From JACCXJ01 sp052387115 (GTDB lineage Bacteria; Pseudomonadota; Gammaproteobacteria; JACCXJ01): a stretch of DNA of 14,149 nucleotides. The DNA lies in assembly GCA_052387115.1 (NCBI GenBank), contig JBQTJM010000450.1:1-14149 (forward strand). The letters run 5' to 3'. The notes beneath the pieces were generated by a model. It did not search any database. It saw only the letters and a list, made by a program, of their open reading frames with translations, and was not told the origin of the DNA. Shown here piece after piece: positions 7,493-13,922 of the stretch. Position numbers and translations under genes: made by a program. Within the stretch, counting starts at the first letter, position 1, and the number at the start of each line of letters is the position of its first letter.

Positions 7493-8494
7493 ATGCGCTG
7501 GGTGCGTAGCCCAAGTGTGCATTTCCTGCTCATCGGCGCGCTGCTGTTCGTAGTTCGCGACCTGTTGCCTGATCGGGACGGGCAGCACAAGGGGGGGCTC
7601 GAACGAGCCCCCATCGTTATTTCCGCGGAGCAGCTCCGCCAACTGCGAGCGGACTTCGTGCGGCAGTGGGGTGTCGAACCCACGAGCGGGCAGTGGCAAG
7701 CACTGCTCCAGCAGGTCGTCGATGACCACGTGCTCTACCGGGAGGCACGTCGTCTCGCACTAGACCTCAATGATCGCAGCATCCGTAATCGCCTCATCCA
7801 AAAGATGCGCGCGGTGAGCACGGATCCCCGGCTTGGCGAGGCGGAGCTCTACCGCCAGGCGCTTGCCTTAGGCCTCGAGGACGACCTGGTAATACGCCGT
7901 CTGCTCAGATCGAAGATGCGCATTCTACTGCAGCAAGATCCGAATGGATTTCAGCTCCGGGAGCAGGACGTTGCAGACTATGTCGAGCGCCACCGGGAGC
8001 GCTTCCTCGATCCTGCGACTGTAAGCTTCTCGCATGTCTTTCTGAGTGGGCGGGCGCATGGCGAAGGCTTGCAACAAGATGCAAAGGCACTGTTGGCAGA
8101 GCTTCGCTCGCGGTCGCTGCAGCCGGCAGCAGCGGTGGCTCTTTCTGATCCTTTCCCACTCGGCCAGCGGTTTCAAGCCCGTACGCGCAAGGGGATCGCA
8201 CGTTTCTTAGGCGCTAGCTTCGCCGAGGAGCTCTTCAACCTGAGGCCCGGTGCGTGGTCGGGTTCGATCGCCTCTAGCCATGGCCTGCATCTTGTCTGGG
8301 TACACGAAAAGGTCCCGAAGAAAATGCCCCCGCTCAAGTCCGTCTGGAAGCAGGCCGCGCTCGCGTTGCAGGAGGAGCGCGCAGCAGCGAACCTGGCACT
8401 CGGACTGCGCCGTCTGCGGGAACTGTATGATATCCGCATCGAGGGCACCGACTCTGAGCTCGCGCAGGGCGCGTTGAGCAGCAAAGACTCGTGA
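7493..8494 (+). CDS. Membrane-anchored parvulin-like peptidyl-prolyl cis-trans isomerase
   Basis: About 333 residues with one N-terminal hydrophobic segment (VHFLLIGALLFVV), presumably a membrane anchor facing the periplasm. A helical, SurA/PpiD-like N-region follows (VVDDHVLYREARRLAL and the RNRLIQKMR stretch). The C-terminal half has PpiC-type rotamase features: FLDPATVSFSHVFLS, then FLGASFAEELFNLRPGAWSG and HGLHLVWVHEK. It probably helps fold or mature exported proteins, plausibly the Cys-rich DUF3604 product next door. I prefer the ATG at 7493 because GAGGGG (7481-7486) is spaced 6 nt away; the ATG at 7487 is too close to that site. It lies 24 bp after the DUF3604 stop, and its stop overlaps the next gene's possible GTG, so the three genes read as one transcription unit. 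The rotamase active site cannot be verified by eye. Confidence 0.8.
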   Translation: MRWVRSPSVHFLLIGALLFVVRDLLPDRDGQHKGGLERAPIVISAEQLRQLRADFVRQWGVEPTSGQWQALLQQVVDDHVLYREARRLALDLNDRSIRNRLIQKMRAVSTDPRLGEAELYRQALALGLEDDLVIRRLLRSKMRILLQQDPNGFQLREQDVADYVERHRERFLDPATVSFSHVFLSGRAHGEGLQQDAKALLAELRSRSLQPAAAVALSDPFPLGQRFQARTRKGIARFLGASFAEELFNLRPGAWSGSIASSHGLHLVWVHEKVPKKMPPLKSVWKQAALALQEERAAANLALGLRRLRELYDIRIEGTDSELAQGALSSKDS

Positions 8495-8508
8495 GCAGGG
8501 ATAGTTTC

Positions 8509-9492
8509 ATGGGACTCGTCATCGGGCTGTGGCTCCTTGTGAGCCCCATGCGCCCGTGGGCCCACCCGCTCGATCCAGCACTCCTAGAGCTTAGGGAGTC
8601 GGGGGCCGCCGCGGTTGAGGTGCTGTGGCGGGTGCCACTCCTCCAACCCAGCAACGCCCCGCTCTCACCGGTGCTTCCAAGCCGATGTCATGAGCTGTCT
8701 GCACCCACCGCCCGCCAAACCGGACAGAGCCTAAGCCAACGCTGGCGCATCGACTGCGGCGGCCAGAGCCTCGTGGGCGAGTCGATCGGCGTGGAAGGTC
8801 TGAACGTCAGGAAGACCGACGCACTGGTACGCATCCACCTGGCCGACGGGCGGCTGGTCCAGGCTGTGCTGCGCGGCAACCAGCCGTTTCTGATCGTCCC
8901 GGGGCAGGCTGGGGCTTTTGACGTGATGCGTGACTATCTCATCCTCGGTTTCGAGCACATCCTAACCGGCCTAGACCATCTGCTGTTCGTGCTCGGATTG
9001 GTGCTGCTCTTACACGGCTGGCGGCGGCTGCTATGGACTATCACTGCCTTTACCGTCGGGCATAGCGTGACGCTGTCTCTGGCGGTGCTCGGCTTTGTCC
9101 ACGTACCCCCGGCACCCGTGGAGGTCCTGATCGCCGTCAGCATCTTCGCCGTCGCCGTGGAAATCACACGTAGAGCACAAGGGTGCGCCATCGGGTTGTG
9201 GCGGTTTCCGTGGGCCATGGCGCTAGTCTTTGGATTCCTGCATGGCTTGGGCTTCGCGGGTGCCTTGGCACAGGTGGGGCTGCCTACTGATGAAATCCCG
9301 CTCGCACTCTTCTCCTTCAATGTCGGCATCGAGCTGGGGCAGATCCTCTTTGTCGGGCTGGTGCTGGCCGGAAGGACCGTGCTCCACAGGCTACCGATGC
9401 AGTGGCCGAAGGCTAGTGAGCTGATCCCTGCCTATGCGATCGGCTCACTCGCGGCGTTGTGGATTTTCGAACGCATCTACATGATCGTTTAG
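8509..9492 (+). CDS. HupE/UreJ-family membrane protein
   Basis: About 327 residues. A signal-like N-terminus ends at PWA, leaving mature HPLDPALLELRE, followed by a periplasmic domain of about 120 residues. The C-terminal half has about six membrane segments with the HupE/UreJ_2 signatures GFEHILTGLDHLLF, TAFTVGHSVTLSLAVLG, FGFLHGLGFAGAL and FNVGIELGQ. Related HupE/UreJ proteins are linked to nickel or cobalt uptake; the specificity of this long, signal-bearing subtype is not known to me. The conserved His and Asp residues in the membrane segments are compatible with metal handling. The ATG at 8509 has GCAGGG upstream (8495-8500, 8-nt gap). A GTG at 8491, overlapping the PPIase stop (GTGA), is an alternative. 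It is the last gene of the operon and ends 30 bp before the third mfd-tail copy. Confidence 0.85.
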   Translation: MGLVIGLWLLVSPMRPWAHPLDPALLELRESGAAAVEVLWRVPLLQPSNAPLSPVLPSRCHELSAPTARQTGQSLSQRWRIDCGGQSLVGESIGVEGLNVRKTDALVRIHLADGRLVQAVLRGNQPFLIVPGQAGAFDVMRDYLILGFEHILTGLDHLLFVLGLVLLLHGWRRLLWTITAFTVGHSVTLSLAVLGFVHVPPAPVEVLIAVSIFAVAVEITRRAQGCAIGLWRFPWAMALVFGFLHGLGFAGALAQVGLPTDEIPLALFSFNVGIELGQILFVGLVLAGRTVLHRLPMQWPKASELIPAYAIGSLAALWIFERIYMIV

Positions 9493-9522
9493 CTAAGAAA
9501 CCTGGAACGCAAGAACGGGGGG

Positions 9523-9712
9523 GCATCGAGGCCCTGCATGCGCTCTTCGATCGGCTCGCGGGACGGGACAACGATGCTGGCCGAATGACGGGGCCTGGAT
9601 AAGGTGGGTGGCGGCTCAGCCACCGCATCCCAGCAAGGCAGCCCTTCGTATAGCCTCACGGGCAAGGGCTGGGCTTTGTCCTTGCTCGGTCGCTACGTTT
9701 CTTGCGGCACTC
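9523..9712 (+). repeat. mfd 3'-end repeat, copy 3, with shared downstream sequence
   Basis: Bases 9523-9602 encode the same Mfd tail in frame (IEALHALFDRLAGR, then GRMTGPG, stop TAA 9600-9602). The match to copy 2 (4545-4732) continues past the stop to about 9712. Copy 3 is about 28 bp shorter at its left end and starts right after a run of seven G (9517-9523). It bounds the three-gene unit on the right and probably represents the ancestral mfd terminus with its original flank. Confidence 0.88.
9660..9687 (+). terminator. Hairpin in copy 3, counterpart of the copy-2 hairpin
   Basis: GGGCAAGG (9660-9667) pairs with CCTTGCTC (9680-9687) over 8 bp including one G-T pair, with a 12-nt loop. Base changes between copies 2 and 3 keep the stem. 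Only short T clusters follow. It may be the original terminator after mfd. Confidence 0.3.
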
Positions 9713-9765
9713 TTGCGCACCACGGCGCCGTTCTTGGTCTCCGCCAGGCCGTTGTGGTTCGACCT
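9712..9765 (-). pseudogene. IS481-like transposase remnant
   Basis: The minus strand encodes RSNHNGLAETKNGAVVRK, very like the conserved '(S)NDNGLVESKNGSVVRKH' segment of IS481-type integrase-core transposases. That segment contains the catalytic Glu of the DDE triad. Nothing recognisable flanks it: on its 3' side the frame enters the mfd-tail repeat immediately after the final Lys. It is a scar of about 18 codons, not a gene. The short length limits certainty. Confidence 0.4.
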
Positions 9766-9827
9766 GACCCAGCTCGGCGGCCCCGAGCCACAAGAGCCCG
9801 TGCCCGGCCCCCCGTGCAAAGGGTCGG

Positions 9828-10145
9828 CTACTTATCCCACATCACATCACATTTTGCCGCAGCGGCGGCCGTGAGCAATTCGATTAGGGGCAAGGCGCGA
9901 TTAGCGAGACTGACCGGAAGCTCGTCCGAGTCATCGTCCCTTATAGGGCCGTATTCATTCCGAGCCTGCACTGCCTCGCCCGCCTCAATGGCTTGTTTCA
10001 ACTTAGAAATGGCCGCGTCGACATCCTCTGCCAATATGGCGCCGGGTACGGTGCCGCCGTGCCCCATCAGCATGAGTAACCTAGTTGCCATGTCGCCAAA
10101 CATCACGACATCAGCGGACGCTTTGCTTCGAAACGTTACCAACAT
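9828..10145 (-). CDS. DUF1840 family protein
   Basis: A 105-residue cytosolic protein beginning MLVTFRSKASADVVMFGDMA, the characteristic start of DUF1840 proteins. A Gly-containing linker (GHGGTVPGAI) and a helix-rich stretch (DVDAAISKLKQAIEAGE) follow, as in that family. The function is unknown. The ATG at 10145 has GAGG at 10154-10151, 5 nt upstream; a GTG two codons earlier (10151) is an alternative but overlaps that site. It lies 135 bp downstream of cobB on the same strand, with no obvious terminator between, so co-transcription is possible. Confidence 0.85.
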   Translation of the reverse strand: MLVTFRSKASADVVMFGDMATRLLMLMGHGGTVPGAILAEDVDAAISKLKQAIEAGEAVQARNEYGPIRDDDSDELPVSLANRALPLIELLTAAAAAKCDVMWDK

Positions 10146-10280
10146 AGGCACCTCATCGTTGTGATCATTGACTCTCGTTTCCTGACAGGCGAGAAGGCCG
10201 TATTGCGTCGGCGCTTCACACTCTCAGATCAAGTGAACGCACTGACCTAGTCCGGCGCCATTAAATTAAGTTAAATAAGG

Positions 10281-11573
10281 TTACGGGTGCAATAGCTCGA
10301 TGGCGGCTTCGGGGCAGGACGGCAGGTACCAGTGGAGATAAGAGGCCGTGAGGCGGCCGGCTCGATAGATGGCCTCGCCCGGTTTCCCGTCCTTGCGCAC
10401 GCCCTGGATGTCGGCCGCCATCGAGGTCTCGAGCGTCGAATGGTGGAAGGTGTGACCGCGCAGCTCCCCCGCCGCGATATGCGCCGATTGCAGGCCGAGC
10501 CCGGCCAAACGTCCCTGCATCGCTGCCCGGCCCGGCAGGACTCCGCACATCCGACCTCGGTGCCCGTCGCGATCGCGTAGCTCATCGAGCAGGTAGAGCA
10601 TCCCCCCGCATTCGGCGAGCAGCGGTTTCCCGTCGGCCGCGTGCGCGCGCAACGCGTTTCGTATCCCGTCGTTTTGCGCGAGCGTGGCCAAATGCAACTC
10701 CGGGTAACCACCGGGGAGGTAGACGCTGTCGACGGCGGGCAGCGAAGAGTCCGAGAGCGGTGAAAAGAACACCAGCTCCGCCCCCATCGCCCGCAACAGA
10801 TCCAGATTGGCCGGGTAGACGAACGAGAAGGCCGGATCGCGAGCGATGCCGATGCGCACGCCCTCCAAGGCACGCGGGACCTCGAGCGGCAGGGCACCCG
10901 AAAAGGCCACGGGCTCGGGCAGATCGGCGAGCCCGGTCTCCCCGATGGCCACGGCCAGCGTATCCAATCTCTGATCGAGCCCGTCGATCTCCTGCGCCTG
11001 CACGAGACCCAGATGGCGCTCGGGTAATGCGAATTCCGAACGCCGGTACAGGGCGCCCCAGTAGGGGATGCCTTCTGAAACACTGGATCTCAACATGCCG
11101 GCATGGGCGGCGCTCGCGACCCGGTTCGCCAACACGCCGGCGAACGGGAGCCCCTTTCGATAGGTGCAAAGGCCGTGGGCGATGGCACCGAAGGTCTCCG
11201 CCATCGCCCCGGCATCGATGACGGCGAGCACCGGGATACCGAAGCGCTCGGCCAGATCGGCGCTCGAGGGCTTCCCGTCGAAGAGCCCCATGACGCCCTC
11301 GATCACGATCAACTCGGCCTCGGACGCGGCGGCATGGAGCAAACGCCGACATTCGGCCTCGCCGACCATCCAGAGATCGAGCTGGTAGACCGGCTGCCCG
11401 CTTGCCGTCTGAAGGATCATCGGGTCGATGAAGTCGGGCCCCGTCTTGAAGACCCGCACGCGCCGCCCCCGAGCGGCGTGGTAGCGCGCGAGCGCCGCGG
11501 TGACCGTGGTCTTGCCCTGGCCTGAGGCCGGTGCGGCGATCAGGAGCGCCGGGCAGGGGCGTGAGTCGTTCAA
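10281..11573 (-). CDS. cobB: Cobyrinate a,c-diamide synthase (CobB/CbiA)
   Basis: A 430-residue enzyme, the usual length for CobB/CbiA. It uses ATP and glutamine to amidate the a and c side chains of (hydrogeno)cobyrinic acid in cobalamin synthesis. The N-terminal synthetase domain has the P-loop-like APASGQGKTTV at residues 14-24 and VIEGVMGLFDG further on. The C-terminal glutamine amidotransferase domain has the nucleophile Cys322 in LLAECGGMLYLL and a His at 414 in SYLHWYLPS. The apparent start is TTG (11573-11571), giving MNDSRPCPALLIAAP. I found no in-frame ATG or GTG in the roughly 50 bp just upstream, and no strong Shine-Dalgarno. No other cobalamin genes are in the window, and I found no B12-box-like element upstream. 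Whether the aerobic or anaerobic pathway is served cannot be told here. Confidence 0.93.
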   Translation of the reverse strand: MNDSRPCPALLIAAPASGQGKTTVTAALARYHAARGRRVRVFKTGPDFIDPMILQTASGQPVYQLDLWMVGEAECRRLLHAAASEAELIVIEGVMGLFDGKPSSADLAERFGIPVLAVIDAGAMAETFGAIAHGLCTYRKGLPFAGVLANRVASAAHAGMLRSSVSEGIPYWGALYRRSEFALPERHLGLVQAQEIDGLDQRLDTLAVAIGETGLADLPEPVAFSGALPLEVPRALEGVRIGIARDPAFSFVYPANLDLLRAMGAELVFFSPLSDSSLPAVDSVYLPGGYPELHLATLAQNDGIRNALRAHAADGKPLLAECGGMLYLLDELRDRDGHRGRMCGVLPGRAAMQGRLAGLGLQSAHIAAGELRGHTFHHSTLETSMAADIQGVRKDGKPGEAIYRAGRLTASYLHWYLPSCPEAAIELLHP

Positions 11574-11867
11574 GGGGTACCGGTCTTTCGAGTATCCACA
11601 CCGATAGGCTACTCGACTCCGGGCCGAAGGAGAAACCCTCCGCGGCGCCCGCTCCCTCGATCTAGAGCCGGAAAATTACGTAGAAAATCCGTGTTCCCGG
11701 CAGCGCTCAGGCGCGCCACGGCGCAAGGCCCTCGCGGAGACCGACTCCCAGGCTAACGCGCGCCGAGTGCTAGGCCGGACACCACCACCCTGCTGCGACC
11801 GCCGATCCGCTCGTTCTGGCGAGCCGTACTCCTTCAAGTTCGGCTCGACGTAGTATCAGCTCAGGGG
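11574..11867. other. Intergenic region upstream of cobB, nothing recognised
   Basis: About 290 bp without a convincing gene. The only structure I see is a 6-bp inverted repeat, CGAGCC (11820-11825) and GGCTCG (11842-11847), with a 16-nt loop. No cobalamin riboswitch box was found on the cobB sense strand. Confidence 0.4.
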
Positions 11868-11868
11868 G

Positions 11869-11877
11869 TGCTATAAT
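11869..11877 (+). promoter_or_regulatory. Extended -10 promoter element (TG-C-TATAAT)
   Basis: TGCTATAAT is a perfect extended -10 (TGnTATAAT). No good -35 is present 17 bp upstream, but extended -10 promoters can do without one. It points right, toward the attC-like site and the HAD gene 450 bp away, with no recognisable gene between. Confidence 0.4.
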
Positions 11878-11884
11878 CCACCCA

Positions 11885-12186
11885 AGTGCTTGATCTTGCG
11901 GCGGGGCTTCCCGTATGCGCAGCTTCCTACATACAGACTCCTGACGCAAAACAACAGCACCTTTAGGGGGTCTACTCCTAGTTTGGCCTTGAAGAAACGC
12001 AAATAGAGCACGGCCATACCCAGGTTCCGCGAATTCGCGATGTGGACGGCTCCACTCAGCCAAGAGCACCAGGGGTCCTCTCGGCAGTCGCTGGGAGTCT
12101 TCAGCGGTGCACCCCGAAACCCAACCGGAAACCCATCGCCGCTTGTCTCCGGAGCTCCGTGGTGGGATACTTCACGCGCCTTTGGC
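11885..12186. other. Unassigned stretch between the extended -10 and the attC-like site
   Basis: About 300 bp. Frames are open on both strands (for example minus-strand 12293-11871), but none has a recognised family or a good ribosome binding site. It could be a non-coding RNA, a degraded cassette or spacer. Confidence 0.35.
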
Positions 12187-12276
12187 CAAGCTATAAGGCG
12201 CTGCAGCCGACGCCGTGGATCGCCGTCGCCTTTTCTAGCCCTTTCGTCCGGCGGGGCTGATCTTGTTTTGTTAGGT
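12187..12276 (+). other. attC-like integron recombination site (degenerate 5' box)
   Basis: The segment has the layout of a cassette attC. Its left half is CTAT-AAGGCGCTG-CAGCCGACGCCG (CAGCC at 12204-12208) and its right half CGGCGGGGCTG-ATCTTGTTTT-GTTAGGT. GTTAGGT (12270-12276) fits the core GTTRRRY, and CAGCC pairs with GGCTG (12255-12259), with extra unpaired bases inside as expected. The left box should read like RYYYAAC but is CTAT, so it is damaged. The HAD gene starts 47 bp after the core, as in a cassette. Confidence 0.55.
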
Positions 12277-12323
12277 CGCGTAGCCACTATCATCCCGGCA
12301 ATCCCACTCAGAAAGGTACTCCA

Positions 12324-12998
12324 ATGAAGGCCGTATGTCTGTTCGACTGGGACGGTACGCTGCGGCGGGGCATTACCGCGTTCGACTGGATGGAGTTTCT
12401 TACTCCTTTAGTACCGAACGCCAGACGATCAGCTAGCGACATGAAGGAATTGCTAGAAGACTATCGCTCTGGCGAAGTCAACTACCGATACCTTGTACGC
12501 AAAGCAGCCGAGCTTTACGCGAAGTGCATTGCCGAGATCGCTGTTGAACAAGTCACGTCCCTCGCCGACCAGTTCGCACAAGAGGACCGAATAAATCTAT
12601 TCAACTTCGTGCCTTCGTTACTGCAGCGACTTCGCGCCAAGAAAATTGCGATCGTTGTCGTGAGCGGTGCTCCCGTTGAGGTCCTCCAGGCATATCGCCG
12701 CGTGTTGCCCATTGACCGGATATATGGACTTGTGGTGGAGCGTCGCAATGGGTACTTTACAGGCTCGATCCAGCTAAATCACGGCCTCATGAGGAAGAAG
12801 CGAGAGGTCGTCGCAGCGCTTCTAGCTGAGGGCTACACGATCAAGCTAGCGGCTGGCAACTCCACCAGCGATCTGCCTCTATTGGAGCATGCTGAGCGAC
12901 GTTTTTTGATATCCGACGAACAGGAGGTAAAGGAGGGCGTTAACGCCTCGTTCGTGGACACAGAGCACGCCGCGAGAGCGTTCGACGAAGCAATATGA
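12324..12998 (+). CDS. HAD-superfamily (subclass IB-like) hydrolase
   Basis: A 224-residue cytosolic phosphatase-type protein. The four HAD motifs are visible: I, FDWDGTL with Asp8/Asp10; II, VVVSGAP with Ser114; III, basic MRKKRE around 156-161; IV, AAGNSTSDLPLL with Asp183. A helical cap of about 90 residues between motifs I and II fits the SerB-like IB class. Motif IV has Asn where SerB has the first Asp (GDS/GDG), a variation also seen in other HAD-IB proteins, so activity is plausible but the substrate is unknown. GAAAGG (12311-12316) lies 7 nt before the ATG. The stop overlaps the next gene's ATG (ATGA, 12995-12998), implying translational coupling. The gene follows an attC-like core, and its base composition looks less GC-rich than the mfd region, suggesting acquisition. 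Confidence 0.85.
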   Translation: MKAVCLFDWDGTLRRGITAFDWMEFLTPLVPNARRSASDMKELLEDYRSGEVNYRYLVRKAAELYAKCIAEIAVEQVTSLADQFAQEDRINLFNFVPSLLQRLRAKKIAIVVVSGAPVEVLQAYRRVLPIDRIYGLVVERRNGYFTGSIQLNHGLMRKKREVVAALLAEGYTIKLAAGNSTSDLPLLEHAERRFLISDEQEVKEGVNASFVDTEHAARAFDEAI

Positions 12999-13477
12999 AC
13001 ACACCAGACATTGTCATCAATGTCGCGTGCAGCGTCGCAGGGGCAATAATCTATGCGCTTGGTTCATGGTTCATTAGGTACCGTGCAGAGCAGCGAGGCG
13101 CGTACACAGGTACATGGCGCGGCGAGACCTTCGATGAGTCCGGCACGGTAGAGAAGACTGACGAGTATCAGTTCCGACATCGTGGCGATCTGATTCAAGG
13201 CGACATTCGGCGCTTGAGTCCTCAGGATCAGGCGCATAGACGATGGAAGATGTATGGTCGCCTGCGGGGCCGCGACTTCTTCGCGATCTTTTGGTCTACC
13301 GACCAGAACGTATTGAGCTACGGTTCTTGGTATCTGCACCAGACGGGGGATTTTGAGTTCGACGGCTACTACCTTCGAGTCATTGAAGGTAAGGCCGGAA
13401 TCGGAGTGAAGCCGATTCGCCTACGGATACGCAAGAGGCAGCCGAAGGCTGAGACCATTGCATCCCAGCCCGGCTAG
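12995..13477 (+). CDS. Hypothetical one-TM protein with a probable beta-rich cytoplasmic domain
   Basis: 160 residues; I do not recognise the family. There is a single N-terminal membrane segment (about residues 7-29, VINVACSVAGAIIYALGSWFI). It is followed by basic residues (RYRAEQR) that suggest a cytoplasmic remainder. The rest is rich in alternating polar/aromatic stretches with Gly turns: GAYTGTWRGETFDE, DEYQFRHRGDLIQGDI, RWKMYGRLRGRDFFAIFW, GDFEFDGYYLRV. This reads like an antiparallel beta-barrel or lipocalin-like domain. It ends in a basic tail (RLRIRKRQ). Its ATG overlaps the HAD stop by 4 bp, so the two are made together. A membrane anchor plus small beta-barrel recalls the layout of CBASS Cap15 effectors, but this is an analogy of architecture, not a sequence match. 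A 15-bp hairpin follows 48 bp after the stop. Confidence 0.75.
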   Translation: MNTPDIVINVACSVAGAIIYALGSWFIRYRAEQRGAYTGTWRGETFDESGTVEKTDEYQFRHRGDLIQGDIRRLSPQDQAHRRWKMYGRLRGRDFFAIFWSTDQNVLSYGSWYLHQTGDFEFDGYYLRVIEGKAGIGVKPIRLRIRKRQPKAETIASQPG

Positions 13478-13524
13478 CTGGATCGCAAAGGGGTTGAACG
13501 TTCGCTGAACTAACTAACCAGTAA

Positions 13525-13557
13525 GAATTGAGACGACCTGAAAGGTCGTTTCAATTC
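13525..13557 (+). terminator. 15-bp near-perfect hairpin after the HAD/TM gene pair
   Basis: GAATTGAGACGACCT (13525-13539) pairs with AGGTCGTTTCAATTC (13543-13557), one G-T pair only, with a GAA loop. The following GTTGTTC is a weak T tract. It may terminate the two-gene unit, possibly in both directions. Outer TTGAAC/GTTCAA arms extend the symmetry. Confidence 0.5.
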
Positions 13558-13853
13558 GTTGTTCAAAAAGCCCGGACGGGGGCGAAACACTATATATACG
13601 AGGGATGCTTCCGGCAGTGCAGACCGGGGTAGCGCGATAGTGGGACGATGTGGGCAACGCGGCGTCGGCGTCAGCCAGTCTACAACAGGCGATGTGCCGG
13701 TTCAAAGCGGCGCGTGGCGGGCATGCCAAGGCGGACTGCGGCGCCACGAGGCAACGACTGAGGGTCTCCGTGGTCAGCGCCGTGGCCCAGACCCTTGGAC
13801 TGCATGGATTGAGGGGCTACGGTGGCGAAGCGACCCTGCCGCGCAGCAGCTTA
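13558..13853. other. Stretch with no gene recognised
   Basis: About 300 bp between the hairpin and the second attC-like site. A plus-strand frame stays open through 13650-13973, but its product has no family resemblance, lacks a good ribosome binding site and runs through the attC-like site and the intron structure. I consider it non-coding. Confidence 0.4.
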
Positions 13854-13922
13854 CTTGAACCCTTCCATCGAGCGGACACCCACAGGCAAGCCGGTGGTCG
13901 CCGCTCATGTCAAACGTTATCG
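13854..13922 (+). other. Second attC-like imperfect palindrome
   Basis: The order TTGAAC (13855-13860), 9-nt spacer, GAGCGG (13870-13875), loop, CCGCTC (13901-13906), 9-nt spacer ATGTCAAAC, GTTATCG (13916-13922) reproduces attC box spacing, and the GAGCGG/CCGCTC arms pair. An inner CACC/GGTG adds to the stem with bulges. The end boxes deviate from RYYYAAC and GTTRRRY, so this may instead be a hairpin target of the adjoining intron. Confidence 0.4.

Noticed and set aside
9604..10164. Plus-strand frame of 186 codons
   Set aside because: It runs antisense to the DUF1840 gene and through the repeat and IS remnant, with no recognisable product.
10255..10280. AT-rich TTAAATTAAGTTAA after cobB as a terminator
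   Set aside because: It has no GC-rich stem; it is only an AT-rich patch.
11574..11867. Cobalamin riboswitch upstream of cobB
   Set aside because: I found no B12-box-like GCCACTG on the cobB sense strand.
11871..12293. Minus-strand open frame of 140 codons
   Set aside because: It has no recognisable domain, crosses the attC-like site, and lacks a good start context.
13525..13557. CRISPR repeat (sequence contains a CGTTTCAATTC-like end)
   Set aside because: Only one copy is present, with no spacers and no cas genes. It is a palindrome with a 3-nt loop.
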